Assembly (NCBI GenBank): GCA_029204225.1
Contig: MU831548.1
Location: forward strand, 1-64,000
Direction of reading: 5' to 3'
From: Diphasiastrum complanatum
Taxonomy: Eukaryota; Streptophyta; Lycopodiopsida; Lycopodiales; Lycopodiaceae
Length of the DNA: 64,000 bases
Under the pieces are notes generated by a model that saw nothing but the letters and a program-made list of their open reading frames with translations, made no database searches and was not told the origin of the DNA. Positions 33,939-45,086 of the stretch are shown here, piece after piece; within the stretch, counting starts at the first letter, position 1, and every line of letters starts with the position of its first letter. Both the position numbers and the translations under genes were made by a program.

Positions 33939-34701
33939 TGTTAAAATTGGAAAAACAAGTCATATTGATTTCTTGGCTTGCTACAAATGTTGTACCATGC
34001 AAGTATGTAGCTCATAAATGCAAAATGCCAAGTTTGGCCTACATAGAACTCGAGCTACATGGTTATGTAAAGTCTAGATTGAAGAATACAACTTGCATGT
34101 AGTTTGTAGACATAGAATTGGAAATTGATGCTTGTAGAAACTCGTGGCAATTCACATGCATTAATTGTAAGTGATCCATAGTGACATGCAAGGCATGCAC
34201 AGAGTATAATGGACACATGCATGATGATTTGTACTTTGTTAGTTAGAACTAGTACACTTGTAAAAAGTTGGTAGAATTTCATGCATGGCAAGTGACAAAT
34301 GTCACATAGACTCTAGATGTCACTTTAGTTGTCATTTTGGAATGGATAGCTCGAGCTACCTCAAACTCCATAAATATGTGTAGCTCTCCTCACAATCAAT
34401 GATGAAGAACCAAAGTTTTGTAGCTACATCATGCCATTTTGGATCTAAACTATTTTGCTTGTTATCTCTCTAGCTTTCTCTCTCTAACTCGTGTTGAAGC
34501 TAATGCTAATACACTAAAATCTTGTACTTTTGTCCATTCTTTGATTCATTGCTATCATAATCTGATGCTTAGCATGCTAGATTGTGGTTAAGCCATTAAT
34601 TCTGAACTAGACCTTGCTAAACAATCTAGAATCAGCTTACTGTGCTAATAACAAAGCTTAACTAAGATCAATCATACGTGTGAATTCTGGAAATTTTGTC
34701 A
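33939..34701 (+). repeat. LTR of inverted half-element 7 (763 bp)
   Basis: Starts TGTTAAAATTGG and ends AAATTTTGTCA, followed at once by the PBS TGGTATCAGAGCC (34702-34714). Same family as 41608-42393, but visibly more diverged from it and from 30520-31225 than those are from each other. Confidence 0.85.
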
Positions 34702-34714
34702 TGGTATCAGAGCC

Positions 34715-35575
34715 AAATTAAGATTTGCATGCTAACATCTCTGATTGTACAAGAAACTGAGAGCTAAATCAAGCAAAAAAGTAGTTTTGCACTTTTTCTC
34801 ACCTTTCTCTGAAGTGTATTTGGATCAAATCGGATTGGAATTGAATTTTCAGACCTGAAAAGTGGTAGTACGAAATTTTGGAATTCCGCACGTGTGAAAA
34901 TCAGATATTTTCAATCCTTTTGTTCTCCTTGCTAATAGATCCAAAGATAGCAGTATTATAGCTTAATGGAAAGCTTATGATCTGTACTTTCCATAGAAAT
35001 TAAAACCAAATCATGTGTCTAGCAGGAGTTATAAGCTCTTAAAGAGGATAGGGATAGGTCCAAAATCCAAGTGACAGCATTTTGATTTGATTCAATCTTG
35101 CTTTGTTCTGAATCCATTGTTTTGAGAATCCTACACAAGAAATTGAAGGTCAAGACTGAGTTAAAGATTTACATAGAGAGCTTTCATGTGTTGGTGTTAC
35201 TATTAACCAAGATGAGCTAGTTCAATTTATACTGAATGGCTTGACTATAATAATCTTGTTCAGTCTTTTGCTATTAAAGAGGAGTTGCCTAATCTAGAAA
35301 CTCTCCAACAAATTCTTATTTATGAAGAATCTAGACAGAGCTATAAACTCTCCAGGATGAACAAACTGGAGCATGGTGGAAGTGACAAAGCCCTCTTTGT
35401 CAAAGACAAGCATAAAGGAAGGAGTAAGAATCAGTTCTCTCAAGCATCCAACAAAGACAAAGCCAAAGATCGAGACAAAGATGGTGAAGAGGATGAAACA
35501 TCTCATCCTTCTAACTCAAAGACCAAGAAGAAGAGAGTGAAGTGTTTCTTCTGTGGCAAGAAGGTGGATGTCCTA
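34715..35575 (+). pseudogene. Element 7 leader and partial gag
   Basis: The leader (34715-about 35150) runs into gag part-way, at a point equivalent to VKDLHRELSC, so the first 130 or so gag codons are deleted. Gag continues through EELPNLETLQQILIYEESR and a Lys/Asp-rich linker to KRVKCFFCGKK, then ends. One short gap breaks the frame near 35250. Confidence 0.8.
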
Positions 35576-35615
35576 TCGAGATCCTAAGTAATCGCGAAAC
35601 ACACTTTGTGAATGA

Positions 35616-35858
35616 AACGATAAAGGCAACTACTCTTTAATAGCAAAAGACTGAACAAGATTATCATAGTCATCTCTCAAGCCATTCAGTATGACTTGAA
35701 CTAGCTCATCTTGGTTAATAGTAACACCAACACAAGAAAGCTCTCTATGTAAATCTTTAACTCTCAGAACATAGTTAGATGCACTCTCTTCACTTCTTTG
35801 AAAACTTTGAAAAATCTGATTCCTAAGAGTGTGTATTTTAGAAGTATTCTTTGCTTCA
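35616..35858 (-). pseudogene. Element 6 gag, middle part
   Basis: Minus strand reads EAKNTSKIHTLRNQIFQS, then SASNYVLRVKDLHRELSC and on to NLVQSFAIKE and a TAG in place of the next Glu. It continues the gag begun at 40838-40589; about 12 codons are missing between the two parts, at the insertion point of element 8. Confidence 0.82.
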
Positions 35859-36690
35859 TGTGAAAAATGCAAAAATAAGCTTGGTAGAGGCCAAAAATCT
35901 TGTATATAGATGATTACACATGTGTGGAGCCTGTTCCCACGTGTAAAAATAATGTACTTGTCATGTACCATAATCATATAGGTTGTACATATGATTTAAT
36001 TCAAGCTCTAGTGGCTAAAAAGGCTATAAACTAGTTTTCTAGACATATGACACATGACATCAATCTATTGATTGCATGAGCCACATCCTTTGGTTAGGTG
36101 TCATATCACATGTGTAGAGGATAGCTCACATGTGTGGAATAAGCTGAAGTAGGCGAATTTTGACTTCTAGAAGATTTCCAAGTAGATCTCCATATAGAAG
36201 GAAAATGGACCAAAAGTGCTCAAAATAGAAGGTTTTGTCCAAGTGTCAGTTTTGCATGATGAATCATCATATGACAAAGCACCTTCACACATGTGGGATC
36301 ATAGGGATGATTAGTACCACAAGCTCCCACTTATTGTATATATAGAGCCACATTTGGCCATAATCAATGTGAGACACCAATCTTGGTTTTGGAAGCAATT
36401 TTGAGTGATTCTCTCCATTTGTCTATATTTGTTTTGATTGTTTTGAGGTTCTATCAATGTGTACTTGATTTTCAGTTTGGAGTCCATACTCAGACAGTGT
36501 TTCACACGTGTGAAACCATAAATTACACTTACCTTCAATTAATGATTGTTCTTGTTAGGATTTTGTGTCTAGAATTGATCTAGATTGATTTTAATCTGAA
36601 GTAAATTGATAGATCAAGTAATCTGACAACCAATCCCTCTTGAGGATCAGATTAGGATCCACTCTTGGTCCTTTTTGTACTTTTTTCACA
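35859..36690 (+). repeat. 5' LTR of element 8 (832 bp)
   Basis: TGTGAAAAATGC...TTTTTTCACA with a TATATATAG box at 36337-36345 and a perfect TTTCACACGTGTGAAA palindrome near 36500-36515. The PBS follows directly. Confidence 0.93.
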
Positions 36691-38270
36691 TGGTATCAGA
36701 GCCAAGTAGAAGAGGTTTTGTTGAAATTGATAGGGTTAATCCAAATCAAAGCCAAAATTAGCAGTTTTTTGAAAACTAGTCAAATTTTGTGTAGCGAGTT
36801 GGATTTGATAGCTATTCTCAAAATTTTTGGTCCAGATCTTGTTGTGGGCTGTAGGAACCCTTTTCACACGTGTGAGGCCGTACAGCTCCGGTTTTGGCCG
36901 ATAAATTTCAAAAATTTGTAGAATTTGACTCACATACCCAATTTGAGTGATTTTTAGTGCAAAATCAAGCATTTTCTATAGTAAATCTAATCCTTTGATT
37001 AGTTCTTGGATTAGAACAGCCAAAAAATTAAAATTGAAGCTTGAAATAGGTGCATTAATTGATCTTCTCTGATTTTTTGAGTGTATGTTGAAGTTAAGAG
37101 AGATTTTGCTAAAAATCATAGATTAAGGAGTGATATGCAAGGTGAGAGGTTAAAATCCATTGTACCATCACTCTAGATTTGTTCAAGAGTGATAGGGTCA
37201 AGTTTAGAAGCATCAATCTGCTAGAAAACATCTTTGGATCTGTCCTCCAAGTGAAACCTTTTAGAGTTTCTAGTGCATATAGAACATCTATGCAAATCTT
37301 TTGTAGAATTTGACATAGATTGGCTTCAATTGAGAGTTCTAGAAAAGATATTGAGATCCAAGTCACATTGTTCAACCCTACTGAATTTGTTTGAGTGATT
37401 GTAAGGTTTGAAAAGAGTCATTAAGGTGTCTATGGCAAATGTGTAGAGAGAGATCCAATTTTCTAAGAGTTCCTTCCTTTGTAGAGGGCAAGATCTAGAA
37501 GCTCATTATGTGTTGTTATTGGTGGAGAGTTTGTCTCTTCCTAGGTGATCAAATCTTTCTAAGTGGCATTAGCTCTTTGACGCACAATATCTTATTGAGA
37601 AAAATCACCACTTTGATTTTGAATTTCATTCCAAGTCTTAAGAGGTAGAGTAATTGGTGGAATCCAATAGGGTTGATTGAATCAATTTATTGAGCAAAAA
37701 TTGACATAGTATGTATGAAATTAGTTCTATTCAACTTTCTTTGTGAGAGTGTGAGGGTAATTTGAGATCCCATTGGATGCCTAGAATGAGGAGGAGTCCA
37801 TATTTGAGTATTCATGCATGGTTGAGATCTTTGTGAATCTCTAGTTGTCTAATTTTTTAAGCTTTGTGAAAAATTGGTGGTATAGTTTGTTGTCAAATCG
37901 AATCAAATTCATTCTAAAACTCAAGTGTGAGATTATTTGGGTCAAGAGTGAGTCCAAAAGAAGTGATTAAGTTTGATTTTCATGTCTTTGGAACAAAACC
38001 CATCTTTTGTTCAAGAATCTCAAGTGTTGAGAGAACTAGTCAAGTGAAAAGGAAAATCTAGGTGTCAAATCTTTTTCATATCCATTTCAACTTTCAAAAG
38101 AAAGAATCATTGGTATTTGATGAGTCCAATAGGAGATTGGATCTGATTTCTTTAGTGATTTGATTCAAAGATTGTGTGCTTTATCAAAGCAAAGTTTCCA
38201 AGTGACTAGTCATTACTGTGAAGATTGATTCTTAGGATTGTGAGCTAGACCTTTTGTAGATCCTTCTAGA
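36691..38270 (+). other. PBS and long leader of element 8
   Basis: PBS TGGTATCAGAGCC at 36691-36703, then about 1.57 kb without convincing frames. A ttttcacacgtgtgagg word lies near 36870, just downstream of the PBS. Confidence 0.75.
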
Positions 38271-39634
38271 TTGTTGAAGATGTTCAAATCTAGTCTCTTG
38301 AAAGTCACAAATTACATTTGTAGAATCATATCACAGGTTTTTATTCACATGGCATCAATAGGTGGCATCCTATTGAAGGAAAGAAAGGATCCTAAGTGCA
38401 ACCTTTGTGGCAAGGGAGGATATATTTTCTCAAGATGCTACAAAAGAAGACCAATCCATCCAAGGGGGCCGAGGTGAAGGATGGAGCTTCAAGTTCAAAA
38501 TGCAAATACAAGAAGGACAAGTCCAAGGAAAGGTGTTTCCTTTGTGGAAAGGTGAATGAGGCTTGGAGTCTCGCAAGGACTTGCAAGATTTGTCTTCAAG
38601 AGTCCATCACAACACATGTTGAATCTTTTGAAATTTTTCATTTGAAAGTGCATTGTTTGGTTCAAGATGCAAAGATAGATGTCACTTTCATGAAAGTAAC
38701 TTGGATTTATTTTATGTCCTTGGAAAGTATTTTGCTTGGAACTTTAGATAAGTTCAAACTTATTGTTATTATCCAAGAGAAATCAATCAATAATAAGGAG
38801 CAATCACAAAATGAAAATAGTTTCATTTATGCTCTCATGTCAACTTATGAAGAACCATTTTGCTTTGAAGAGATTTTTGTATCTCAAAGGTGGATTAAGG
38901 CAATACTAGTTGAGTGTGATGCCTTAATAGATAGCAAAATATGTTTTCCTTGTAAGCTTACATTAGTTATGAAGTCAAGGAAATGGAAATATCTTCATAA
39001 CGTAGGATCTTTTGGTTTCAATAAGATCATGAATGATGTGTTCATTCATAAAGATGAAAATTGTATGTTTTCAATCCTAAAAGCAAGTTGTAAACTTCTT
39101 ATGAGAATAAGTGAAGCATCCAAAGTGGACACTTATATCCATAAGCAAGTAGTTAGTCTTATTGAGATGGAGATACCTTTCAATTTCAATATTGGAAAAA
39201 TCATGCCAAGTTGTGGTGATTTTTGGACTTATGTTTCTAGCATAAGTAATCTTGATAATCATAGGAAGTGCATATTGAATGGTCATACTTGTTGTGATCA
39301 TTATGAGACATGGAGGTCTCGGATTTCCATCAAGAAGGAGCATCATGAAGAGGATCTTAAGGAGTCATCTCAAGGTTCAAGTGTGCCAAGGATTGAGGAG
39401 GAGAGACCTTCTCTTTTTGTGATTCCAAAAAGAAACTCAAGAAACATGGTTGAACCCATGTGGCTCACATTTCAAGGGAAAGAGGAGCATATCTCATGTG
39501 AAGGAGCAAGCCTCAAGGTCAAGCATCTACATGACAATTGGAAGGAATCAATTTTGGAGGTGCTAGGATGGTGCAAAGCTCTCAAGCTCATCAAAGATGT
39601 CAACATCAAAGAAGCACTATCATGGATATGGTGA
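38271..39634 (+). CDS. Element 8 ORF of unknown function with zinc-knuckle remnants
   Basis: The frame 38396-39634 encodes 412 residues. A neighbouring frame just upstream (38271-38477) reads PKCNLCGKGGYIFSRC, a zinc knuckle in which His appears as Tyr; a one-base slip near 38450 joins it to KTNPSKGAEVKDGASSSK in the long frame, followed by a second partial knuckle (CFLCGKVNE). The remaining 350 residues show no domain I recognise: no DSG protease site, no D-D-E, no YxDD. It ends with a Trp-containing tail shortly before the 3' LTR. It could be a gag-derived packaging protein of a non-autonomous element, or a decayed internal region that happens to stay open. Start codon uncertain. Confidence 0.45.
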
Positions 39635-39757
39635 TTTCAGATCAACATCAAGCTCATTGGCTGATCTTCACACCTTTTGAACCAGCAAAGACCAATTCAG
39701 CCCATGGAGTCAAGTTCAAGATCATGATGTTTTCCATCAAGCTAGATTTTTGAGGAG

Positions 39758-40588
39758 TGTGAAAAATGCAAAAATAAGCTCGGTAGAGGCCAAAAATCTT
39801 GTATATAGATGATTAAACATGTGTGGAGCCTGTTCCCACATGTGAAAATAATGTACTTGTCATGTACCATAATCATATAGGTTGTACATATGATTTAATT
39901 CAAGTTCTAGTGGCTAAAAAGGCTATAAACTAGTTTTCTAGACATATGACACATGGCATCAATCTATTGATTGCATGAGCCACATCCTTTGGTTAGGTGT
40001 CATATCACATGTGTAGAGGATAGCTCACATGTGTGGAATAAGCTGAAGTAGGCAAATTTTGACTTCTAGAAGATTTCCAAGTAGATCTCCATATAGAAGG
40101 AAAATGGACCAAAAGTGCTCAAAATAGAAGGTTTTGTCCAAGTGTCAGTTTTGCATGATGAATCATCATATGACAAAGCACCTTCACACATGTGGGATCA
40201 TAGGGATGATCAGTACCACGAGCTCCCACTTATTGTATATATAGAGCCAGATTTGGCCATAATCAATGTGAGACACCAGTCTTGGTTTTGGAAGCAATTT
40301 TGAGTGATTCTCTCCATTTGTCTACATTTGTTTTGATTGTTTTGAGGTTCTATCAATGTGTACTTGATTTTCAGGTTGGAGTCCGTACTCAGACAGTGTT
40401 TCACACGTGTGAAACCATAAAATACACTTACCTTCAATTAATAATTGTTCTTGTTAGGATTTTGTGTCTAGAATTGATCTAGATTGATCTTAATCTGAAG
40501 TAGATTGATAGATCAAGTAATCTGACAACCAATCCCTCTTGAGGATCGGATTAGGATCCACTCTTGGTCCTTTTTGTACTTTTTTCAC
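39758..40588 (+). repeat. 3' LTR of element 8
   Basis: Direct copy of 35859-36690 with about 20 differences, mostly transitions. TATATATAG box at about 40236-40244; TTTCACACGTGTGAAA near 40399. Confidence 0.93.
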
Positions 40589-40838
40589 TAGTGCAAGATT
40601 CTATCTCTCTCAAAATTTCATTAGATACATTCACCTTAATGAAATGTAGAGCCATTCTAGCTCTTTTCTTGTACTTAAGAATTTCGGCCTGTGCTTGAGG
40701 CTCCTCCTGAACACCAAGCACAATATCCATAACATCCTGGAGTATCAAGATAGACTCCATTCTGAACTTCCAAATTGAGTAATTAGAGGTGTTTAGTCTT
40801 TCACTGGCTTCTAGAAGATATCCTCCCTGAGATGCCAT
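40589..40838 (-). pseudogene. Element 6 gag, N-terminal part
   Basis: ATG at 40838, then YLLEASERLNTSNYSIWKF, the gag start of this family, through VSNEILREIESCT, where element 8 interrupts. The leader lies to the right (40839-41594) and the PBS at 41607-41595. Confidence 0.9.
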
Positions 40839-41607
40839 TTTAATGAAGACTTCTTAGTTATTGGACTGAGATATGTTTGAGCTTGTTCCAATTAGACTTA
40901 AAGTTGCTGCTCTCTTTCACTATAGGTATTTTCAAGGACGTACTACCTTCCTATGTGAAACACTTGCAACTGTATTTGAGATGACTCTCAAATATTCCAC
41001 AAAACAAGTTATCTAGATCAGACACACAAAGTGGATTGAGACACTTTGGCTAGTTTGAATTCTACTTTTGGCATGTGTGAAATGCATTAAAAGAAAACAC
41101 AATTGACTCTCAGAAGGCTCAAAAGGTGTTCATTACTTCAAACTTAGTCTTGATCTTCAGTTTCTTGTGTAGGATGTTCAAAACAATGGATTCAGAACAA
41201 AGCAAGATTGAATCAAATCAAAATGCTGTCACTCGGATTTCGAACCTATCCCTATCCTCTTTAAGAGCTTATAACTATTGATAGACACATCAGATTGATT
41301 TGGTTTCAATTTCTATGAAAAGTAAAGATCATAAGCTTTCCATTAAGCTATAACACTGCTATCTTTGGATCTATTAGCAAGGAGAACAAAAGGACTAAAA
41401 ATCTCTGATTTTCACACGTGCACAATTCCAGAATTTCGTAGTACCACTTTTCAGGTCTGAAAATTCAGTTCCAATCCGATTTGATCCAAATACACTTCAG
41501 AGAAAGGTGAAAAAAAGTGCAAAACTACTTTTTTGCTTGATTTAGCTCTCAGTTTTTTGTACAATCAGAGATGTTAGCATGCAAAGCTTAGTTTGGCTCT
41601 GATACCA
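40839..41607 (-). other. Leader and PBS of split element 6
   Basis: PBS TGGTATCAGAGCC on the minus strand at 41607-41595, then about 750 bases of untranslated leader. Text is closely shared, inverted, with the leader at 34715-35150. Confidence 0.85.
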
Positions 41608-42393
41608 TGACAAAATTTCTAGAATTCACACATGTGGGGAATGTCCACAAGTATGATGGATCTAATTAAGCTTTGTGAGTAGCACAGTAACCTGATTATA
41701 GATTGATTAACAAGATCTAGTTCAGAAGATATGGCTTAACCACAATCTAGCATGCTAAGCAACAGAATATTATAGCAATGAATCAATAATGAGCAAAAGT
41801 ACAAGATATCAGTGTATAAGCATTAGCTTCAACACGAGTTAGAGAGAGAAAGATAGAGAGATAACAAGCAAAATTGTTTAGATCCAAAATGGCATGAGAT
41901 AGCTACAAAACTTTGGTTCTTCATCATTGATTATGAGGAGAGCTACACATATTTATGGAGTTTGAGGTAGCTCGAGGTAGAACCACATCCATCCATCATT
42001 TCATCTAAAGTGAAAACTAGAGTCTATGTGACATTTGTCACTTCTCATGCATGAAACTCTACCAACTTTTTTTAAGTGTGTCAGTTCTAACTAGAAATGT
42101 ACAAATCATCATGCATGTGTCCCTCACACTTTGTGCATGCCTTGCATGTCACTATGGATCACTTACAATTAATGCATGTGAATTGCCACGAGTTTCTACA
42201 AGCATAACTTTGCTAATTCTATATGTACAAACTATATGCAAGTTGTACTCATCAATCTAGATATTACATATCCATGTAGCTCGAGTTCTATCTAGGCCAA
42301 ATTTGGCATTTTGCATTTATGAACTACATACTTGCATGGTACAATATTTGTAGCAAGCCAAAAAAACAATGTGGATTGTTTTCAGTTTTAACA
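41608..42393 (-). repeat. 5' LTR of split element 6 (786 bp)
   Basis: Plus-strand ends TGACAAAATTTC and TCAGTTTTAACA. TATA-like ccataaatatgtg on the minus strand near 41955. It has two relatives in the window (30520-31225 same orientation; 33939-34701 inverted). Confidence 0.88.
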
Positions 42394-43927
42394 ACCTAGA
42401 GAGGTGCTAGAAAGTCATTGGATGACTATTTTTCTAAACCTTGGGCCTCAACCTTGAACCATATCACTTTAATGGTCTAGGACCAAAGTATACATGCACA
42501 ACTTGGGCATTGGGACCTAGTAGGAGGGCGCACTTCCAATGGGTCTAATGAGTTCCCAACTCCCACAAGAAATGCATTCAAAGAGTCATAGGTTATGGAA
42601 GGAGTCTCTTGACTTTCCATAAGCCTATGGAGGTTCTTTAACTCCCCTAGGCTTCTCTCTCTCTCATTGGATGGGCATGGAACTCCATAGTGCACTGGAG
42701 GGGTCCATGGGCCATCTATATGAGGGTAGTAGAGCTTGTTATCTATCTTTGTGTTTAAGAGTAGGGACACAGGTGGAGGAGAGATCCTTGGATGCTTGCA
42801 GGTGGAGGCATCCTAGCTTGGAGTTGGGGAGCATCTTGGAGCTTGCAGGTTGCTTGGAGGACATTTGGAGGCTCTACTTTGGATTTGGAGGACTTCCTCA
42901 CTTCTACTTGTAAAAGACATGATCCATTAGGAACTGAAAACCATTTGTATGGATTATTAGAAGTAATGAAAAAATCCCATTTCCAAAACGACCTTGGAAA
43001 TGAACCATCAAAATTTAGATCACCGGTATAGAAGAAAACTACCAAACCATAAGAAAAATCATCAAATATAAATCCATAATAGTTCCTATTTAACCAAGCC
43101 AAGACAAAATCACATCAAAGTGTCAATCCTTCTTGTCATCCAAATAAAATGTGATGCTTATATAAACTACCTTTTGATTTATGGGCTTTGACACACATCA
43201 GAAATATGTCCTTAATGTACTTCAGCTGTTGCCCAAAGATTAGCCCTATGTATGGAAAAGCATTGCAACCTTCTCATTGTCCTTAAAAAAGAAAGCTTCA
43301 AATTTGTCATCAGTGGAGGCTTCACCATGGAGCAAACAATGTCAAATTTTTAGTCTAGTGATCGTGGGAGCTGTGTCTTCACAAGTTTAAAGGGAGACAT
43401 GGGATTTGAAGGAATCTCAATAGGTGATGATGTGTTCATAGATACCAGTGGAATTAAAAGGCCTCCCAAGGAGGAAATCCTATACTTCGGAGAAGAGCAA
43501 CAAAGTAATAATGAGCCAAGGAAAACATGATGCAATATTTTTCATGAAATTTATGAAGAGAACCACGGACCTTGCTAAAGAGAATTTTCATGCCCATTTG
43601 TGAGATTGGATCAATAAAATCTTATAGAAGGTTCTAACATCACATGGGCTACAATGAATTATTCAATCATGGTCTTAAGTGAGAGCAACACAAGAAGGAA
43701 AGATCATGTGAGTTTTATGGTCTATGGGAAGACGACGACGAGAGGGTGGATCATGTCAATCAAACATTAGAGGAGTTTCAAATATCAAAAAGACTCTACA
43801 AGGAATGCCATGTAGGATAATATTGTTTATTTTGCTTGCCCCCACCACTCCCGAGGCCTCCCCAACTCCCAATGCTCTAACCATAGTGTCTACAGTCACA
43901 GTTAAGAACTCTAAATTGTTCATAGTC
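42394..43927. other. 1.5 kb without a recognised gene
   Basis: Short frames only. The stretch 42760-42900 is rich in ttggag/gcttgcagg words and could be the R-U5 part of an unidentified LTR, but nothing confirms it. Confidence 0.4.
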
Positions 43928-44190
43928 TAACTTGTCTAAATTTGAATATACATTCCCTCCATTGGTTACGATGAGGGCAATCTTCTCATTGGATCTAAAA
44001 TATGAGCGCCATCCCCAAATTTGAATCAGCAAAAAAAAGCAAAATGTAGGAATTGATGTTACAAAAGAGTTTAGCTTGTCTAAATTCGAATATGCATTCC
44101 CTCCACTGGTTGACATGAGCACAATCTTCACATTGGAATGAAAATATGAGCATCATCTCCAAATTTGAATCAGGCAGACAAGCAAAATCA
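43928..44190. repeat. Tandem duplication, 144-bp period
   Basis: Two copies of taacttgtctaaatttgaat...attccctcca.tggtt...aatatgag...ccaaatttgaatcag, at 43928 and 44072, with about 15 percent difference. It sits just left of a truncated copia LTR. Confidence 0.75.
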
Positions 44191-44219
44191 ATATATTGAT
44201 GGTAGAGAGTATATAATCT

Positions 44220-45018
44220 TGTTGAGAACCTAACTAGCTCGAGGTACATCATAATTGAATTTTGGCCTAACGATGATAAAACATGTGTACTTGACTATTT
44301 GACCTCTAAAGCCAAAAATGGCCCTATCAACTAATGACATCAAGATGTCTGACTACAAAACTTTATGGCACCCCTAAAATCAACATAGATAATTTTTTAT
44401 GTTTTTCACACTCCTGAAAAGATATCTAATCTAGAAAAGCATGGATCTTGGAATCTATCCAAGATTGGATCTATGTTTGATGAAGTAACTCTTGAGAAGT
44501 GGCTTGGTGAGTAGATCGGCAATACATGAAGATGAATCAGTATGCTCCAAATGGATCTCTTCTCCAATAAACTTCTCTCTCACAAAGTGATGTGCAACTT
44601 TGATGTGCTTGCTCCTTGCATGAAAAATTGGATTGTTGGCAAGGGTTTGAGCCAAGATGTTGTCACAATAGATCAATGGTAGATCATCCTCCTTGATGCA
44701 CTTTAGCTCCAATAAAATCCTCTTGATCCAAAGCACTTCTTTTGTTGATGTAGTGAGTGCTTTATACTCGGCCTCACATGAAGAAAGAGAGATAGTATCT
44801 TGCTTTTTGGAAAGCCAAGATATGAGATTACCTCCAAGAAATATAGTATATGCACTTGTGGATTTTCGATCCACCTTATCACTAGCAAAATCCGAATCCG
44901 AGTAGCCAATAATGGATGGATCTTCACTTTTATAAAGCAAACCATAATCATGAGATGAAGATATGTACCTTAGCACTCTCTTGGTCATCTTCCAATGATG
45001 GATCTTTGGATCAATCAA
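44220..45018 (-). mobile_element. Copia element 10: RNase H end and 3' LTR piece
   Basis: The frame 45018-44455 (minus, 187 codons, no internal stop) covers the RNase H region: KRVLRYISSSHDYGLLYKS, GYSDSDFASDK, SWLSKKQDTISLSSCEAEY and HARSKHIKVAHHF. A purine tract and TGTGAAAAAC follow at 44410, the start of a 3' LTR. Only about 190 bases of that LTR remain, and they resemble the distal part of the LTR at 29281-30183 (ccctatcaac...gaccc/cacccct). Right end cut at 45018. Confidence 0.85.
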
Positions 45019-45086
45019 TCACTCTTGGAGTCTTATGTAGGTTCATTTATGGTCCTTTGTATTGTACTTTCAAAAATTACATTATA

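Larger units (their letters stand above)
33939..35575 (+). mobile_element. Related copia 5' half in inverted orientation (element 7)
   Basis: Plus-strand LTR, PBS, leader and an internally deleted gag that stops after the zinc-knuckle start (CFFCGKK). It lies between the gag and pol parts of element 6, facing the opposite way. A filler of about 40 bases (35576-35615) with no recognisable origin joins it to the minus-strand gag piece. Confidence 0.75.
35859..40588 (+). mobile_element. Non-autonomous LTR retrotransposon 8 (LARD-like), both LTRs present
   Basis: Two direct LTRs of about 830 bp (35859-36690 and 39758-40588), a PBS at 36691-36703 and a purine tract tgaggag just before the second LTR. 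The interior of about 3.07 kb has no protease, integrase, RT or RNase H. By eye the LTRs differ at about 20 of 830 positions, so insertion was fairly recent. It sits inside the gag of element 6. A clean 5-bp target duplication is not visible: left flank cttca, right flank ctagt or tagtg depending on the exact end, with about 36 bases of target missing. Confidence 0.88.
30520..42393 (-). mobile_element. Split copia element 6 (5' LTR at right, 3' LTR at left)
   Basis: Read on the minus strand: 5' LTR 42393-41608, PBS, leader, gag start 40838-40589, insertion of a non-autonomous LTR element (40588-35859), gag continuation 35858-about 35616, an inverted related half-element (35575-33939), then integrase-RT-RNase H 33938-31240 and a truncated 3' LTR 31225-30520. 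The two outer LTRs are closer to each other than to the inner one (33939-34701), and the gag and pol pieces are in consistent order and orientation. That they were one element is inference. Confidence 0.65.

Noticed and set aside
37109-37375. 88-codon minus frame in the leader of element 8
   Set aside because: No homology seen and antisense to the element; likely chance.
42671-43102. Overlapping frames of 80-115 codons at 42.7-43.1 kb
   Set aside because: No known motifs on either strand; composition (tggag, gcttgcagg) suggests non-coding repeat DNA.
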